Shown piece after piece: positions 1 to 6,985 of a stretch of DNA of 10,548 nt. Position 1 is the first letter of the stretch; each line of letters opens with the position of its first letter. The notes under the pieces are model-generated. The model worked only from the letters and a program-made list of their open reading frames with translations. It did not search any database and was not told the origin of the DNA. The DNA comes from Ga0077527 sp049433545 (GTDB lineage Bacteria; Pseudomonadota; Gammaproteobacteria; Burkholderiales; SG8-41): contig JBMTEY010000088.1 in the NCBI GenBank assembly GCA_049433545.1, forward strand, positions 1 through 10,548, read 5' to 3'. The position numbers were made by a program, and so were the translations under genes.

Positions 1-2450
1 GCCTGGCGGCGGTTGCCGTTGCTGCTGCGGATTTCCGGCAGCCACAGCCGGCGTCCGAACACGGTTTCGACATAACCCCGCTCGCTCGCCTGCTCGCGGG
101 TGACGCGCATGTATTCGGCGACGCCGGGATAACGCTGGAAATAACGGTCCATGTATTGCTGGGCGGCGGCGCGCTCGAGGTTGAGCTGGCGCGCCAGTCC
201 GAACGCCGACATGCCGTAGATCAGCCCGAAGTTGATGACCTTGGCATAACGCCGCTGCTCGCTGTCCACCGACTTGGCATCGACGCCGAAAATTTCCGCG
301 GCGGTCGCGCGATGCACGTCCTCGCCCGCGGCGAACGCCCGATGCAGGTTCGCATCACGCGAGATATGCGCCATGATGCGCAATTCGATCTGCGAATAAT
401 CGGCCGACACGATGTGCGAACCTGGCGGCGCGATGAAGGCTTCGCGGATGCGCCGCCCTTCCGCGGTACGGATCGGGATGTTCTGCAGGTTGGGATCGGT
501 GCTGGCCAGGCGCCCGGTCACCGCGGTGGCCTGGCCGTAACTGGTGTGAACGCGGCCGGTGCGGCGATTGACCATGCCCGGCAGCTTGTCGGTGTAGGTC
601 GACTTCAGTTTCGCCAGACCGCGGTATTCGAGGATCAGTTTCGGCAACGGGTGGTCCAGCGCCAGCTCCTCCAGCGACTCCTCGTCCGTGGAAGGCGCGC
701 CCTTGGGGGTTTTCTTGAATGGCTTCAGTCCCTGTTTCTCGAACAGGATTTCCTGGATCTGCTTGGGCGAACTCAGGTTGAAGGGCTGGCCGGCCTGCTC
801 GTGCGCGCGTTTCTCGATCCCGAGCATCTTCTCGCCGAATTCGCCGGACAGGCCACCCAGCAGCTGTTCGTCGAGCAGCACGCCATTGCGCTCCATCGCA
901 TAGAGCACGGGCATCACCGGCATCTCGATGTCGGCGTAGACATGGTTCAGCCTGGCGTCGGCGGCGAGGCGCGGATGCAGCGCGTGATGCAGCTGCAGCG
1001 TGATGTCCGCATCCTCGGCCGCATATTCCGCAGCGCGTTCGATGCCCACCTGCTCGAAGCCTATGCGTTTTGCTCCCGTCCCCGTGACTTCATCATAACT
1101 AATTGTTTTTATTGATAAAATTCTATTCGCCATGGAATCCATGTCATGCCGCTGGTGGCTTTCCAGCACGTAGGACTCGAGCAGCGTGTCGTGAACGACG
1201 CCGGCCAGCGCGATGCCGTAGTTGGCGAATACATGCATGTCGTACTTGATGTGCTGGCCGAGTTTTGCGCTGCGCGGGTTTTCCAGCCAGGGTTTCAGCT
1301 TCGTCAGCACCCGCTCGCGCGACAACTGCGCCGGCGCCCCGGCATAAACATGGCCCAGGGGAATGTAGGCCGCATGCCCCGGTTCCACCGCCAGGGAAAT
1401 GCCGACCAGTTCCGCGGCCATCGCATCGAGGCTGGTGGTCTCGGTATCGACCGCGGTCAGCGGCGCGGCTTCGATGCGCTGCAGCCAGGCGTCGAGCGCG
1501 GCTTCGGTCAGCACGGTTTCGTAATTGCGTGGATACTGCGGCGCAGGCGATGCCGCGACCGATTCAGGCTCGGCCGCTGACGTCGCGGCAGGAGCATCCT
1601 CCGTCCCGCCATTCAGTTCCCGGCGCCAGGTCCTGAATTCGAAGCGGTCGAACAACTCGGCCAGTTTTGCGGTGTTTTGGGGCTGCGGAGCCAGATCGCT
1701 GACATGCACCGGCAGTTCAACATCGCACTTGATGGTCAGCAGCGCCTGCGCCTGCGGCAGCCAGTCCAGGGTCTTGCGCAGGCTTTCGCCGACCGCACCG
1801 CCGATGTCCCCAGCATTTCTGACGATTTCATCCAGCGTGCCGTACTGTGTCAGCCACTTCACGGCGGTTTTCGGCCCGACCTTGGGCACGCCCGGAACAT
1901 TGTCGACGCTGTCGCCGATCAGTGTCAGGTAATCGATCATGCGCTCCGGGGGCACGCCGAACTTCTGCAGCACGCCAGAGACATCCAGTTTCTCGTTGGA
2001 CATGGTGTTGACCAGCGTGACGTCAGGCGTAACCAGTTGCGTAATGTCCTTGTCACCGGTGGAAATCACCACGCACATGCCGTTTTTTTCGGCTTCCCGC
2101 GCCAGCGTGCCGATCACGTCATCGGCCTCCACGCCCTCGACTTCCAGCAGCGGCCAGCCCATGGCGACGATCGCTTCCTTCAGCGGTGCAATCTGCACGG
2201 CAAGGTCCTCGGGCATCGCCTGCCGGTTGGCCTTGTAATCGGGGTAAAGGTCGTCGCGGAAAGTTTTGCCCTTGGCATCGAACACGCAGGCGCTGTATTC
2301 GGCGGGGTAATCCTTGTGCAGACGGCGCAGCATGTTGAGCACGCCGTAGATGGCATTGGTCGGTTCGCCGCGGCTGGTGCGCAGTTCGCGTATCGCATGA
2401 AAGGCGCGATACAGGTAAGAGGAGCCGTCGACGAGCAGCAGGGTTTTCAT
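1..2450 (-). CDS. polA: DNA polymerase I, 3' end cut by the window edge
   Basis: DNA polymerase I fills gaps and removes RNA primers during lagging-strand synthesis and excision repair in the cytoplasm. The minus-strand frame is open from an ATG at 2450 to the window edge, 816 codons. Residues ~1-270 form the 5'-3' exonuclease (VDGSSYLYR with D8, FDAKGKTFR at 57-65, EADD at 108-111, and an H3TH loop GDSVDNVPGVPKVG). Residues ~300-500 form a proofreading domain with all three exo motifs intact: DTET (D335, E337), GQHIKYD (D404) and YAAED (Y476, D480). The polymerase domain follows with motif A SADYSQIELR (D684) and motif B RRYAKVINFGLIYG (K737, Y745). Numbering runs about 21 behind E. coli Pol I (928 aa), so about 90 residues, including motif C (VHDE), lie outside the window. 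No frameshift was found. No Shine-Dalgarno precedes the start. Codons at 1092-1127 are strikingly AT-rich (separate entry). Confidence 0.98.
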   Translation of the reverse strand, partial: MKTLLLVDGSSYLYRAFHAIRELRTSRGEPTNAIYGVLNMLRRLHKDYPAEYSACVFDAKGKTFRDDLYPDYKANRQAMPEDLAVQIAPLKEAIVAMGWPLLEVEGVEADDVIGTLAREAEKNGMCVVISTGDKDITQLVTPDVTLVNTMSNEKLDVSGVLQKFGVPPERMIDYLTLIGDSVDNVPGVPKVGPKTAVKWLTQYGTLDEIVRNAGDIGGAVGESLRKTLDWLPQAQALLTIKCDVELPVHVSDLAPQPQNTAKLAELFDRFEFRTWRRELNGGTEDAPAATSAAEPESVAASPAPQYPRNYETVLTEAALDAWLQRIEAAPLTAVDTETTSLDAMAAELVGISLAVEPGHAAYIPLGHVYAGAPAQLSRERVLTKLKPWLENPRSAKLGQHIKYDMHVFANYGIALAGVVHDTLLESYVLESHQRHDMDSMANRILSIKTISYDEVTGTGAKRIGFEQVGIERAAEYAAEDADITLQLHHALHPRLAADARLNHVYADIEMPVMPVLYAMERNGVLLDEQLLGGLSGEFGEKMLGIEKRAHEQAGQPFNLSSPKQIQEILFEKQGLKPFKKTPKGAPSTDEESLEELALDHPLPKLILEYRGLAKLKSTYTDKLPGMVNRRTGRVHTSYGQATAVTGRLASTDPNLQNIPIRTAEGRRIREAFIAPPGSHIVSADYSQIELRIMAHISRDANLHRAFAAGEDVHRATAAEIFGVDAKSVDSEQRRYAKVINFGLIYGMSAFGLARQLNLERAAAQQYMDRYFQRYPGVAEYMRVTREQASERGYVETVFGRRLWLPEIRSSNGNRRQ
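1092..1127. other. AT-rich island inside polA
   Basis: These 36 bp hold only 5 G or C (14%) inside an otherwise GC-rich gene. They encode polA residues ~442-453 (NRILSIKTISYD read on the minus strand), just before exo motif III. All twelve codons end in A or T and include AGA, TTA and ATA, which are unusual in the rest of this window. The protein still looks like a normal Pol I here. At the centre, 1107-1120 is a perfect inverted repeat, TTTTAT-TG-ATAAAA. Origin and role are unknown. Confidence 0.85.
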
Positions 2451-2475
2451 GCGGGAACCGTTCAGGGAAGTCCGG

Positions 2476-2484
2476 ATTATCGCA
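2476..2484 (-). promoter_or_regulatory. Candidate extended -10 box for polA
   Basis: On the minus strand the sequence reads TGC followed by GATAAT, an extended -10 element with one mismatch to TATAAT. It would start transcription near 2469 and leave a leader of about 20 nt before the polA ATG. No good -35 box is visible, which fits an extended -10 promoter. This is a prediction from the motif alone. Confidence 0.4.
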
Positions 2485-2518
2485 GAGTTGGCGCGACCAT
2501 CGGCCGCCGGCGCCGCCT

Positions 2519-2546
2519 TTCAAAACACCGGCGAAAGCCCGATAAT
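2519..2546 (+). promoter_or_regulatory. Candidate promoter for the DUF2782 gene and possibly thrB
   Basis: GATAAT at 2541-2546 could be the -10 box, with TTCAAA (4 of 6 matches to TTGACA) at 2519-2524 as a weak -35 and a 16-bp spacer. The -10 and its preceding C (CGATAAT) are the exact inverse of the polA -10 on the other strand, about 60 bp away. The predicted leader is about 15 nt long. Confidence 0.35.
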
Positions 2547-2567
2547 GCGAACGACTGGAGCCGCCCC

Positions 2568-2918
2568 ATGCGACACACACTGATCCTGATCCTGCTCGCC
2601 GCGGCCGTTGCCGTGGCGCAACCCGCGGCCGCGCAGAACCGGCCCGGCGCCAATGCGCAGCCGATTCCGGAACCGCCGCCGCCACCGCCGGGTTTCGAAC
2701 TCGATCCCGCGCTGGAGCCGCAGGTGACGATCCGCAAACGCGGCGAGGACACGGTTGAGGAATACCGGATTGCAGGCAAGCTCTACATGATCAAGGTCAC
2801 GCCGCCCGGCGGAACCCCGTATTACATGATCGACGAAATCGGCAACGGAAATTTTGCACGCAGGGATGGCCCGGTCCAGGGCATCCGTCCGCCGATGTGG
2901 GTCATCCACTCGTTCTGA
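2568..2918 (+). CDS. Small exported DUF2782 protein, function unknown
   Basis: This 116-aa protein has a Sec-type signal peptide: MRH, a hydrophobic core at residues 4-17, and a likely cleavage after AAA at 20-22. It is therefore probably periplasmic. A proline-rich linker follows, with six consecutive prolines at 36-41. A compact domain at ~50-116 carries the pattern I associate with DUF2782: VTIRKRGEDTVEEYRIAGKL, then a MIKVTPPGGTPYYMID segment and a C-terminal PPMWVIHSF. The start at 2568 has a Shine-Dalgarno-like TGGAG 7 nt upstream; the same frame stays open further upstream, but that region is antisense to polA and is not needed. It lies divergent from polA and 57 bp before thrB. I recall this neighbourhood from other beta- and gammaproteobacteria, but no function is known to me. 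The six-proline run should need elongation factor P for efficient translation (established for polyproline in general). Confidence 0.85.
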   Translation: MRHTLILILLAAAVAVAQPAAAQNRPGANAQPIPEPPPPPPGFELDPALEPQVTIRKRGEDTVEEYRIAGKLYMIKVTPPGGTPYYMIDEIGNGNFARRDGPVQGIRPPMWVIHSF

Positions 2919-2975
2919 CGGCAGTCATGGCCGTATTGCCCCCGGGCGCACCGCACAGCGCCTGACGATCGCGCA

Positions 2976-3926
2976 ATGTCCGTATTCACCACCGTTACCG
3001 AAGATGAACTGCGGCAGTGGCTGCAGGACTACGCTGTCGGCGAACTGACCGGGCTTCGCGGCATCGCCGCCGGCATCGAGAACACCAACTACTTCGTCAC
3101 CACCGATGGCGGCCGCTACGTGCTGACGCTGTTCGAGAAACTTACACCGCGGGATCTGCCTTTCTACCTGAACCTGATGGCGCATCTTGCCGAACGCGGC
3201 GTGCCCAGCGCGCATCCGGTCGCCAACCGCAGCGGCGCCTATCTGGGCGCCCTCAACGGCAAACCCGCGGCGCTGGTGGCCTTCCTCGAAGGCCGCGACC
3301 TCGAATCGCCCTCGCCGCAGCAGTGCGCGGCAGTCGGTGCAGTGCTGGCGCGGCTGCACCTCGCCGGGCAGTCCTATCCGGCAAAAATGGACAATCCGCG
3401 CGGACCGAAATGGTGGAAAGGGGTGATGCCCGACATCCTGCCGTTCCTCGCGGACACGGAAGCCGCGCTGCTGAAGGAAGAGGTCCGGTTCCAGTCGCTG
3501 TACCGTTTCTCCGACCTGCCGCGCGGCGCCATCCACGCCGACCTGTTCCGCGACAACGTGCTGTTCGACGGCGACCGGGTCGCCGGGGTCATCGATTTCT
3601 ATTTCGCCTGCACCGACGCGCTGCTCTATGATGTCGCGATCGCCGTCAACGACTGGTGCATCGACGATGCCGGCGAACTGGATCCGGCGCGCACCCGGGC
3701 CTTCCTCGACGCCTATGCTGCGATCCGCCCCTGCACGCCCATCGAGCGCGGCGCCTGGCCGGTGATGCTGCGCGCCGGGGCCCTGCGTTTCTGGGTGTCT
3801 CGGCTCTACGATTTTCACCTGCCGCGCCCCGGCGAACTGACCCACGCCAAGGATCCGGCGCATTTCCGCCGCATACTCGAACTGCGCATCCACGGCGAAC
3901 ACCGCCTGCCGGGACTGACGGCCTGA
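2976..3926 (+). CDS. thrB: Homoserine kinase, protein-kinase-fold (APH-like) type
   Basis: The enzyme phosphorylates L-homoserine with ATP to O-phosphohomoserine, the step before threonine synthase, in the cytoplasm. The 316-aa protein begins MSVFTTVT, typical of this family. It belongs to the aminoglycoside-phosphotransferase-like ThrB group, not the GHMP-kinase ThrB of E. coli. Visible motifs are GIENTNYFV near residues 29-37 (N-lobe nucleotide loop), a strand with RYVLTLFEK carrying the likely ATP-binding lysine, the catalytic loop HADLFRDNV at 187-195 (D189, N194), and the metal-binding IDFYF with D207. Length is normal for the family. No clear Shine-Dalgarno precedes the ATG and no better in-frame start is nearby. 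It follows the DUF2782 gene by 57 bp in the same direction and may be cotranscribed with it. Confidence 0.95.
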   Translation: MSVFTTVTEDELRQWLQDYAVGELTGLRGIAAGIENTNYFVTTDGGRYVLTLFEKLTPRDLPFYLNLMAHLAERGVPSAHPVANRSGAYLGALNGKPAALVAFLEGRDLESPSPQQCAAVGAVLARLHLAGQSYPAKMDNPRGPKWWKGVMPDILPFLADTEAALLKEEVRFQSLYRFSDLPRGAIHADLFRDNVLFDGDRVAGVIDFYFACTDALLYDVAIAVNDWCIDDAGELDPARTRAFLDAYAAIRPCTPIERGAWPVMLRAGALRFWVSRLYDFHLPRPGELTHAKDPAHFRRILELRIHGEHRLPGLTA

Positions 3927-3932
3927 GGTCCC

Positions 3933-3944
3933 GCGCCGCGGCGC
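3933..3944. repeat. Perfect 12-bp palindrome between thrB and the next gene
   Basis: GCGCCGCGGCGC reads the same on both strands. It starts 7 nt after the thrB stop and ends 6 nt before the TATAAT at 3951, so it sits in the spacer/-35 zone of the predicted downstream promoter. It could be an operator or a weak stem at the end of the thrB transcript; there is no T-tract, so it is not a standard terminator. In a GC-rich genome it could also be chance. Confidence 0.5.
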
Positions 3945-3950
3945 AACCAC

Positions 3951-3956
3951 TATAAT
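3951..3956 (+). promoter_or_regulatory. Consensus -10 box for the membrane-protein gene
   Basis: TATAAT is a perfect -10 hexamer, 29 bp before the chosen ATG at 3986. Transcription would begin near 3963. No recognisable -35 box lies 16-18 bp upstream; that position is taken up by the GC palindrome. Confidence 0.45.
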
Positions 3957-3973
3957 CGGCCATGGCAGAACAC

Positions 3974-3980
3974 GGGGAGG
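3974..3980 (+). promoter_or_regulatory. Strong ribosome binding site that fixes the start at 3986
   Basis: GGGGAGG lies 5 nt before the ATG at 3986. An earlier in-frame ATG at 3962 has no such site and falls at or before the predicted transcription start, so 3986 is the likely start. Confidence 0.75.
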
Positions 3981-3985
3981 CAGTG

Positions 3986-4738
3986 ATGGAAACTCGCATC
4001 GTGGCCGCTGATCGCGGCTGGCAGTGGATTGTCGAAGGATTCCGCATGTTCCGCGGGCAGCCGCTGGCATGGATTGCGATGGTGGTGATCATGCTGGTGA
4101 TCTCGATCGCCTCCGCGATGATCCCGCTGCTCGGCGCACTGATCCTGAACCTGGTGACGCCGGTTTTTTTTGCCGGGCTGATGATCGCCTGCCGGACCGC
4201 GGACCAGGGCGGCGAGCCCCAGGTGGGACAGCTGTTCAGCGCGTTCAAAACCCATGCCGCACCGCTGGTCACCGTCGGCGGCATCTACCTGGTCGGCAAC
4301 ATCATTGCCGTCGGCGCCATGTTTGCTGTGGCGGGCGGCGCAGCGCTGCCGGCGCTGCTCGGCAAGGGCGCGGCCAATCCGGAGGCCCTGCGCACCGCCA
4401 TGGGCGGACTGATGCTGGGTTTTGCCATAGGCCTCGCGGTATTCGCGCCGGTACTGATGGCGGTATGGTTCGCTCCGCTGCTGATCGTGTTCCGCAACAT
4501 CGCGCCGATCGAAGCGATGAAACTCTCGCTGCTCGCCTGCTGGCAGAACATGATGCCGTTCCTGGTTTACGGCGTGATCGCCCTGGTGCTGTCGATTGCG
4601 GCATTCCTGCCGCTGATGCTGGGTTTCATCGTGCTGATTCCGGTGCTGGTGTGTTCGATCTATATCAGCTACAAGGACGTTTTCCCGGAAACGGAAGCAG
4701 AGGAACCGCCGCAACAGGACAATCCGCTGCTGTCCTGA
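3986..4738 (+). CDS. BPSS1780-family polytopic inner-membrane protein, function unknown
   Basis: This 250-aa protein begins METRIVAADRGWQWI, followed by EGFRMF, the N-terminal signature I associate with BPSS1780-family proteins of betaproteobacteria. Hydrophobic stretches suggest about five to six membrane segments: ~27-46, ~47-68, ~95-118, ~140-165 and a long one at ~190-225 that may hold two. The C-terminus is short and acidic (residues ~233-250, with ETEAEEPPQQ) and probably cytoplasmic. No catalytic or transporter motif is visible, so no function can be given. The start at 3986 is supported by a strong Shine-Dalgarno; starting at 3962 would add eight residues. A run of eight T (4164-4171, codons V60-F62) is a possible slippage site. 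The stop lies 7 bp from the convergent uvrD stop. Confidence 0.85.
   Translation: METRIVAADRGWQWIVEGFRMFRGQPLAWIAMVVIMLVISIASAMIPLLGALILNLVTPVFFAGLMIACRTADQGGEPQVGQLFSAFKTHAAPLVTVGGIYLVGNIIAVGAMFAVAGGAALPALLGKGAANPEALRTAMGGLMLGFAIGLAVFAPVLMAVWFAPLLIVFRNIAPIEAMKLSLLACWQNMMPFLVYGVIALVLSIAAFLPLMLGFIVLIPVLVCSIYISYKDVFPETEAEEPPQQDNPLLS
4715..4737. terminator. Inverted repeat at the convergent gene ends, possible weak terminator
   Basis: CAGGACA at 4715-4721 pairs perfectly with TGTCCTG at 4731-4737 around a 9-nt loop. The right arm includes the first two bases of the stop codon of the membrane-protein gene. A second, competing stem, CCTGA (4734-4738) with TCAGG (4746-4750), joins the stop codons of the two convergent genes. 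Neither stem is followed by a T-run in either direction, so intrinsic termination is uncertain. No better terminator is visible nearby. Confidence 0.35.
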
Positions 4739-4745
4739 CAGGGAA

Positions 4746-6953
4746 TCAGGCCGGGGTCAGCTTTGCATACTCCAGCATCAGCCACTTCAGCCCGGAATCC
4801 CTGAAGTTCACCTGCACCCGGGCGTCGGCGCCGCCCCCTTCGGCGCTGACGATGACGCCGGCGCCGAACTTCGCATGCGTCACCGCCTGGCCGATGCGCC
4901 ACGGGGAATTTTGAGCCTGCATCGCCGGCGCGGTTGATGTGCCACGGGTGCCGGTGCGAGCCGCACCATAGGAAGGCGTCCCCTGGAAGGCATGAACCGG
5001 CGCCTGTCGCGTGTGGTTGATCCGCTGCAGCAGGGATTCAGGCAATTCCTGGAAAAACCGCGAAGGCACGTTGTAACGGGTTTGCCCGTGGAGCATGCGG
5101 CTCTGGGCCAACAGCAGGTAAAGCCTGCGCCGCGCGCGGGTCAGCGCCACGTACATCAACCGCCGCTCTTCTTCCAGGCCTTCGGCCTCGGTCATGCTGT
5201 TCTCGTGCGGGAACAGGCCTTCCTCAAGACCGGTGATGAATACCGCGTGGAACTCCAGCCCCTTGGCTGAATGCACGGTCATCAGCTGCAGCGCATCGGC
5301 TCCGGCCTCGGCCTGGTGTTCACCGGCCTCCAGCGCGGCATGGGCGAGGAAGGCGGTCAATTCGTCCATTTCCTCGGGAGGCGCGCCCTCTGCGGGAATC
5401 TGGGTCGCGCGCTCGTCGACGAATACCGCGGCGGCATTGATCAGTTCATCGAGGTTCTCCAGCCGGTCGGCGCCTTCTTTCTCGTTGCGGTAATGCGCCT
5501 TCAGCCCGCTGTGCTCAATGACATGGGCGATGACTTCCGGCAGCGTCAGGCCGGCAGTGGCGTTGCGCATGGCTTCGACAAGTTTGACGAACGCGGCGAT
5601 GCTCGCCGCGGCCCTGCCCGAGAGGGTGTTGGCGCAGGCCGACGCCCACAGGCTCATGCCCGCCCCGCGCGCCATGCCCTGCAGCTGCTCCAGGCTGCGC
5701 GCGCCGATGCCGCGCGCCGGAAAATTGACGACCCGCAGCAGCGCATTGTCGTCTTCCTGGTTGGCCACCAGCCGCAGGTAGGCGAGCGCGTGCTTGACTT
5801 CCTGGCGTTCGAAAAAGCGCAGACCGCCGTAGACCCGGTACGGCATGCCGGCGGTGAACAGGGCATGTTCCAGCACCCGCGACTGCGCGTTCGAACGGTA
5901 GAGCACCGCCATGTCGACCAGCCTGATGCCCTCGCCGCGCAGCGTGCGCACCTCGTCGACCACGAAGGCGGCCTCCTCGAAATCCGAGGCGGCCTCGAAT
6001 ACCCGCAGTGGCTCGCCTTTGTCGTCCTCGGTCCACAGGTTTTTGCCGAGACGCTTGCGGTTATGCCCGATCAGCGCATTGGCGGCATCAAGAATGTTGC
6101 CGTGCGAGCGATAGTTCTGCTCCAGCTTGATGACCGTGTCGACATGGAAATCGCGCTGCAGGTCCTGCATGTTGGCCGTCGTCGCACCGCGCCAGCCGTA
6201 GATCGACTGGTCGTCGTCGCCGACGGCAAAAATCGCATTGTGCTGACCGGCGAGCAGTTGCAGCCAGCGGTACTGCAGACGGTTGGTGTCCTGGAATTCG
6301 TCGACCAGGATGTGGCGGAAACGCCCGGCGTAGTGTTCGCGCAGGCCCTCGTTGCGCGCCAGCAGTTCGTAGGAGCGCAGCAGCAGCTCGGCAAAATCGA
6401 CCACGCCCTCGCGCTGGCACTGGCGGTCGTATTCGGCGTAGAAATCAACCATGCGTCGCGAAAAATCGTCGTAGGGTTCGACCTTGTCGGCACGCTTGCC
6501 TTCTTCCTTCTGCGCCGCGATGAACCACTGCGCCTGGCGCGGCGGGTAGCGCTCCTCGTCGACGTTGAGCGCCTTCATCAGGCGCTTGACCAGCGCCAGC
6601 TGGTCCTGGGTATCGAGGATCTGGAACAGCTGCGGCAGCCCTGCCTCGCGGTAATGCGCGCGCAGCATGCGGTTGCACAGGCCGTGGAAGGTGCCGACCC
6701 ACATGCCGCGGGTGTTGATCGGCAGCATCGCCGACAGCCGCGTCATCATCTCCTTCGCCGCCTTGTTGGTGAAGGTCACCGCCAGCACGCTCATCGGGCT
6801 GACCTGCCCGGTCTGGATCAGCCACGCCATGCGCGTGGTCAACACCCGCGTTTTGCCGCTGCCTGCGCCGGCAAGAATCAGCGCCGACTGGTGCGGCAGC
6901 GTGACGGCTTGCAGTTGCTGGTCGTTGAGTCCGGAAAGGAAGGCTGGCGTCAT
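4746..6953 (-). CDS. uvrD: ATP-dependent DNA helicase UvrD (helicase II)
   Basis: UvrD is a superfamily 1A 3'-5' helicase that removes the incised strand in nucleotide excision repair and unwinds nicked DNA in mismatch repair. The 735-aa protein has the full motif set: Q motif LNDQQLQAV (9-17), Walker A AGAGSGKT (28-35, K34), motif Ia TFTNKAAKEM, motif II VDEFQDT (D218, E219), motif III GDDDQSIYGWRGA (245-257), motif IV LEQNYRS, motif V TVHSAKGLEF and motif VI MYVALTRARRRLYL. The last ~50 residues (from WRIGQAVTHAKFG) form the Tudor-like tail typical of UvrD/PcrA, which separates it from Rep. Length is normal. No Shine-Dalgarno precedes the ATG. An overlapping out-of-frame ATG lies 5 nt upstream at 6958. 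The gene is divergent from leuS and ends 7 bp from the membrane-protein gene. Confidence 0.96.
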   Translation of the reverse strand: MTPAFLSGLNDQQLQAVTLPHQSALILAGAGSGKTRVLTTRMAWLIQTGQVSPMSVLAVTFTNKAAKEMMTRLSAMLPINTRGMWVGTFHGLCNRMLRAHYREAGLPQLFQILDTQDQLALVKRLMKALNVDEERYPPRQAQWFIAAQKEEGKRADKVEPYDDFSRRMVDFYAEYDRQCQREGVVDFAELLLRSYELLARNEGLREHYAGRFRHILVDEFQDTNRLQYRWLQLLAGQHNAIFAVGDDDQSIYGWRGATTANMQDLQRDFHVDTVIKLEQNYRSHGNILDAANALIGHNRKRLGKNLWTEDDKGEPLRVFEAASDFEEAAFVVDEVRTLRGEGIRLVDMAVLYRSNAQSRVLEHALFTAGMPYRVYGGLRFFERQEVKHALAYLRLVANQEDDNALLRVVNFPARGIGARSLEQLQGMARGAGMSLWASACANTLSGRAAASIAAFVKLVEAMRNATAGLTLPEVIAHVIEHSGLKAHYRNEKEGADRLENLDELINAAAVFVDERATQIPAEGAPPEEMDELTAFLAHAALEAGEHQAEAGADALQLMTVHSAKGLEFHAVFITGLEEGLFPHENSMTEAEGLEEERRLMYVALTRARRRLYLLLAQSRMLHGQTRYNVPSRFFQELPESLLQRINHTRQAPVHAFQGTPSYGAARTGTRGTSTAPAMQAQNSPWRIGQAVTHAKFGAGVIVSAEGGGADARVQVNFRDSGLKWLMLEYAKLTPA

Positions 6954-6969
6954 TGCATGGGGCAGGTTG

Positions 6970-6977
6970 AACCGGTT
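6970..6977. repeat. Palindrome at the predicted uvrD transcription start
   Basis: AACCGGTT is a perfect 8-bp palindrome inside an imperfect longer one (TGAACCGGTTTCA, 6968-6980), and it overlaps GGTT-G-AACC (6965-6973). It lies between the predicted -10 box and the uvrD ATG, where a repressor or a leader stem could act. No known regulator site is recognised. Confidence 0.4.
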
Positions 6978-6979
6978 TC

Positions 6980-6985
6980 ATTATA
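6980..6985 (-). promoter_or_regulatory. Consensus -10 box for uvrD
   Basis: On the minus strand 6985-6980 reads TATAAT, 26 bp before the uvrD ATG. The expected start is near 6973, giving a leader of about 20 nt. The -35 region is poor (best match CGGTCA, 3 of 6). No convincing LexA box overlaps it. Confidence 0.45.

Noticed and set aside
156..1115. A 319-codon plus-strand open frame opposite polA
   Set aside because: It is antisense to the conserved proofreading and polymerase motifs of Pol I and shows no motif of its own.
2082..2088. A AAA AAC slippery heptamer in the polA frame (residues E121-N123)
   Set aside because: A -1 shift would meet a stop after about ten codons and no stimulatory structure is evident. 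The run is explained by ordinary Glu-Lys-Asn codons.
3962..3985. Upstream ATG that would add eight residues to the membrane protein
   Set aside because: It lacks a Shine-Dalgarno and lies at or before the predicted transcription start. The ATG at 3986 has GGGGAGG at ideal spacing.
2925..4070. A 381-codon minus-strand open frame opposite thrB
   Set aside because: It spans intergenic DNA and two real genes in antisense and lacks a ribosome binding site or any recognisable domain.
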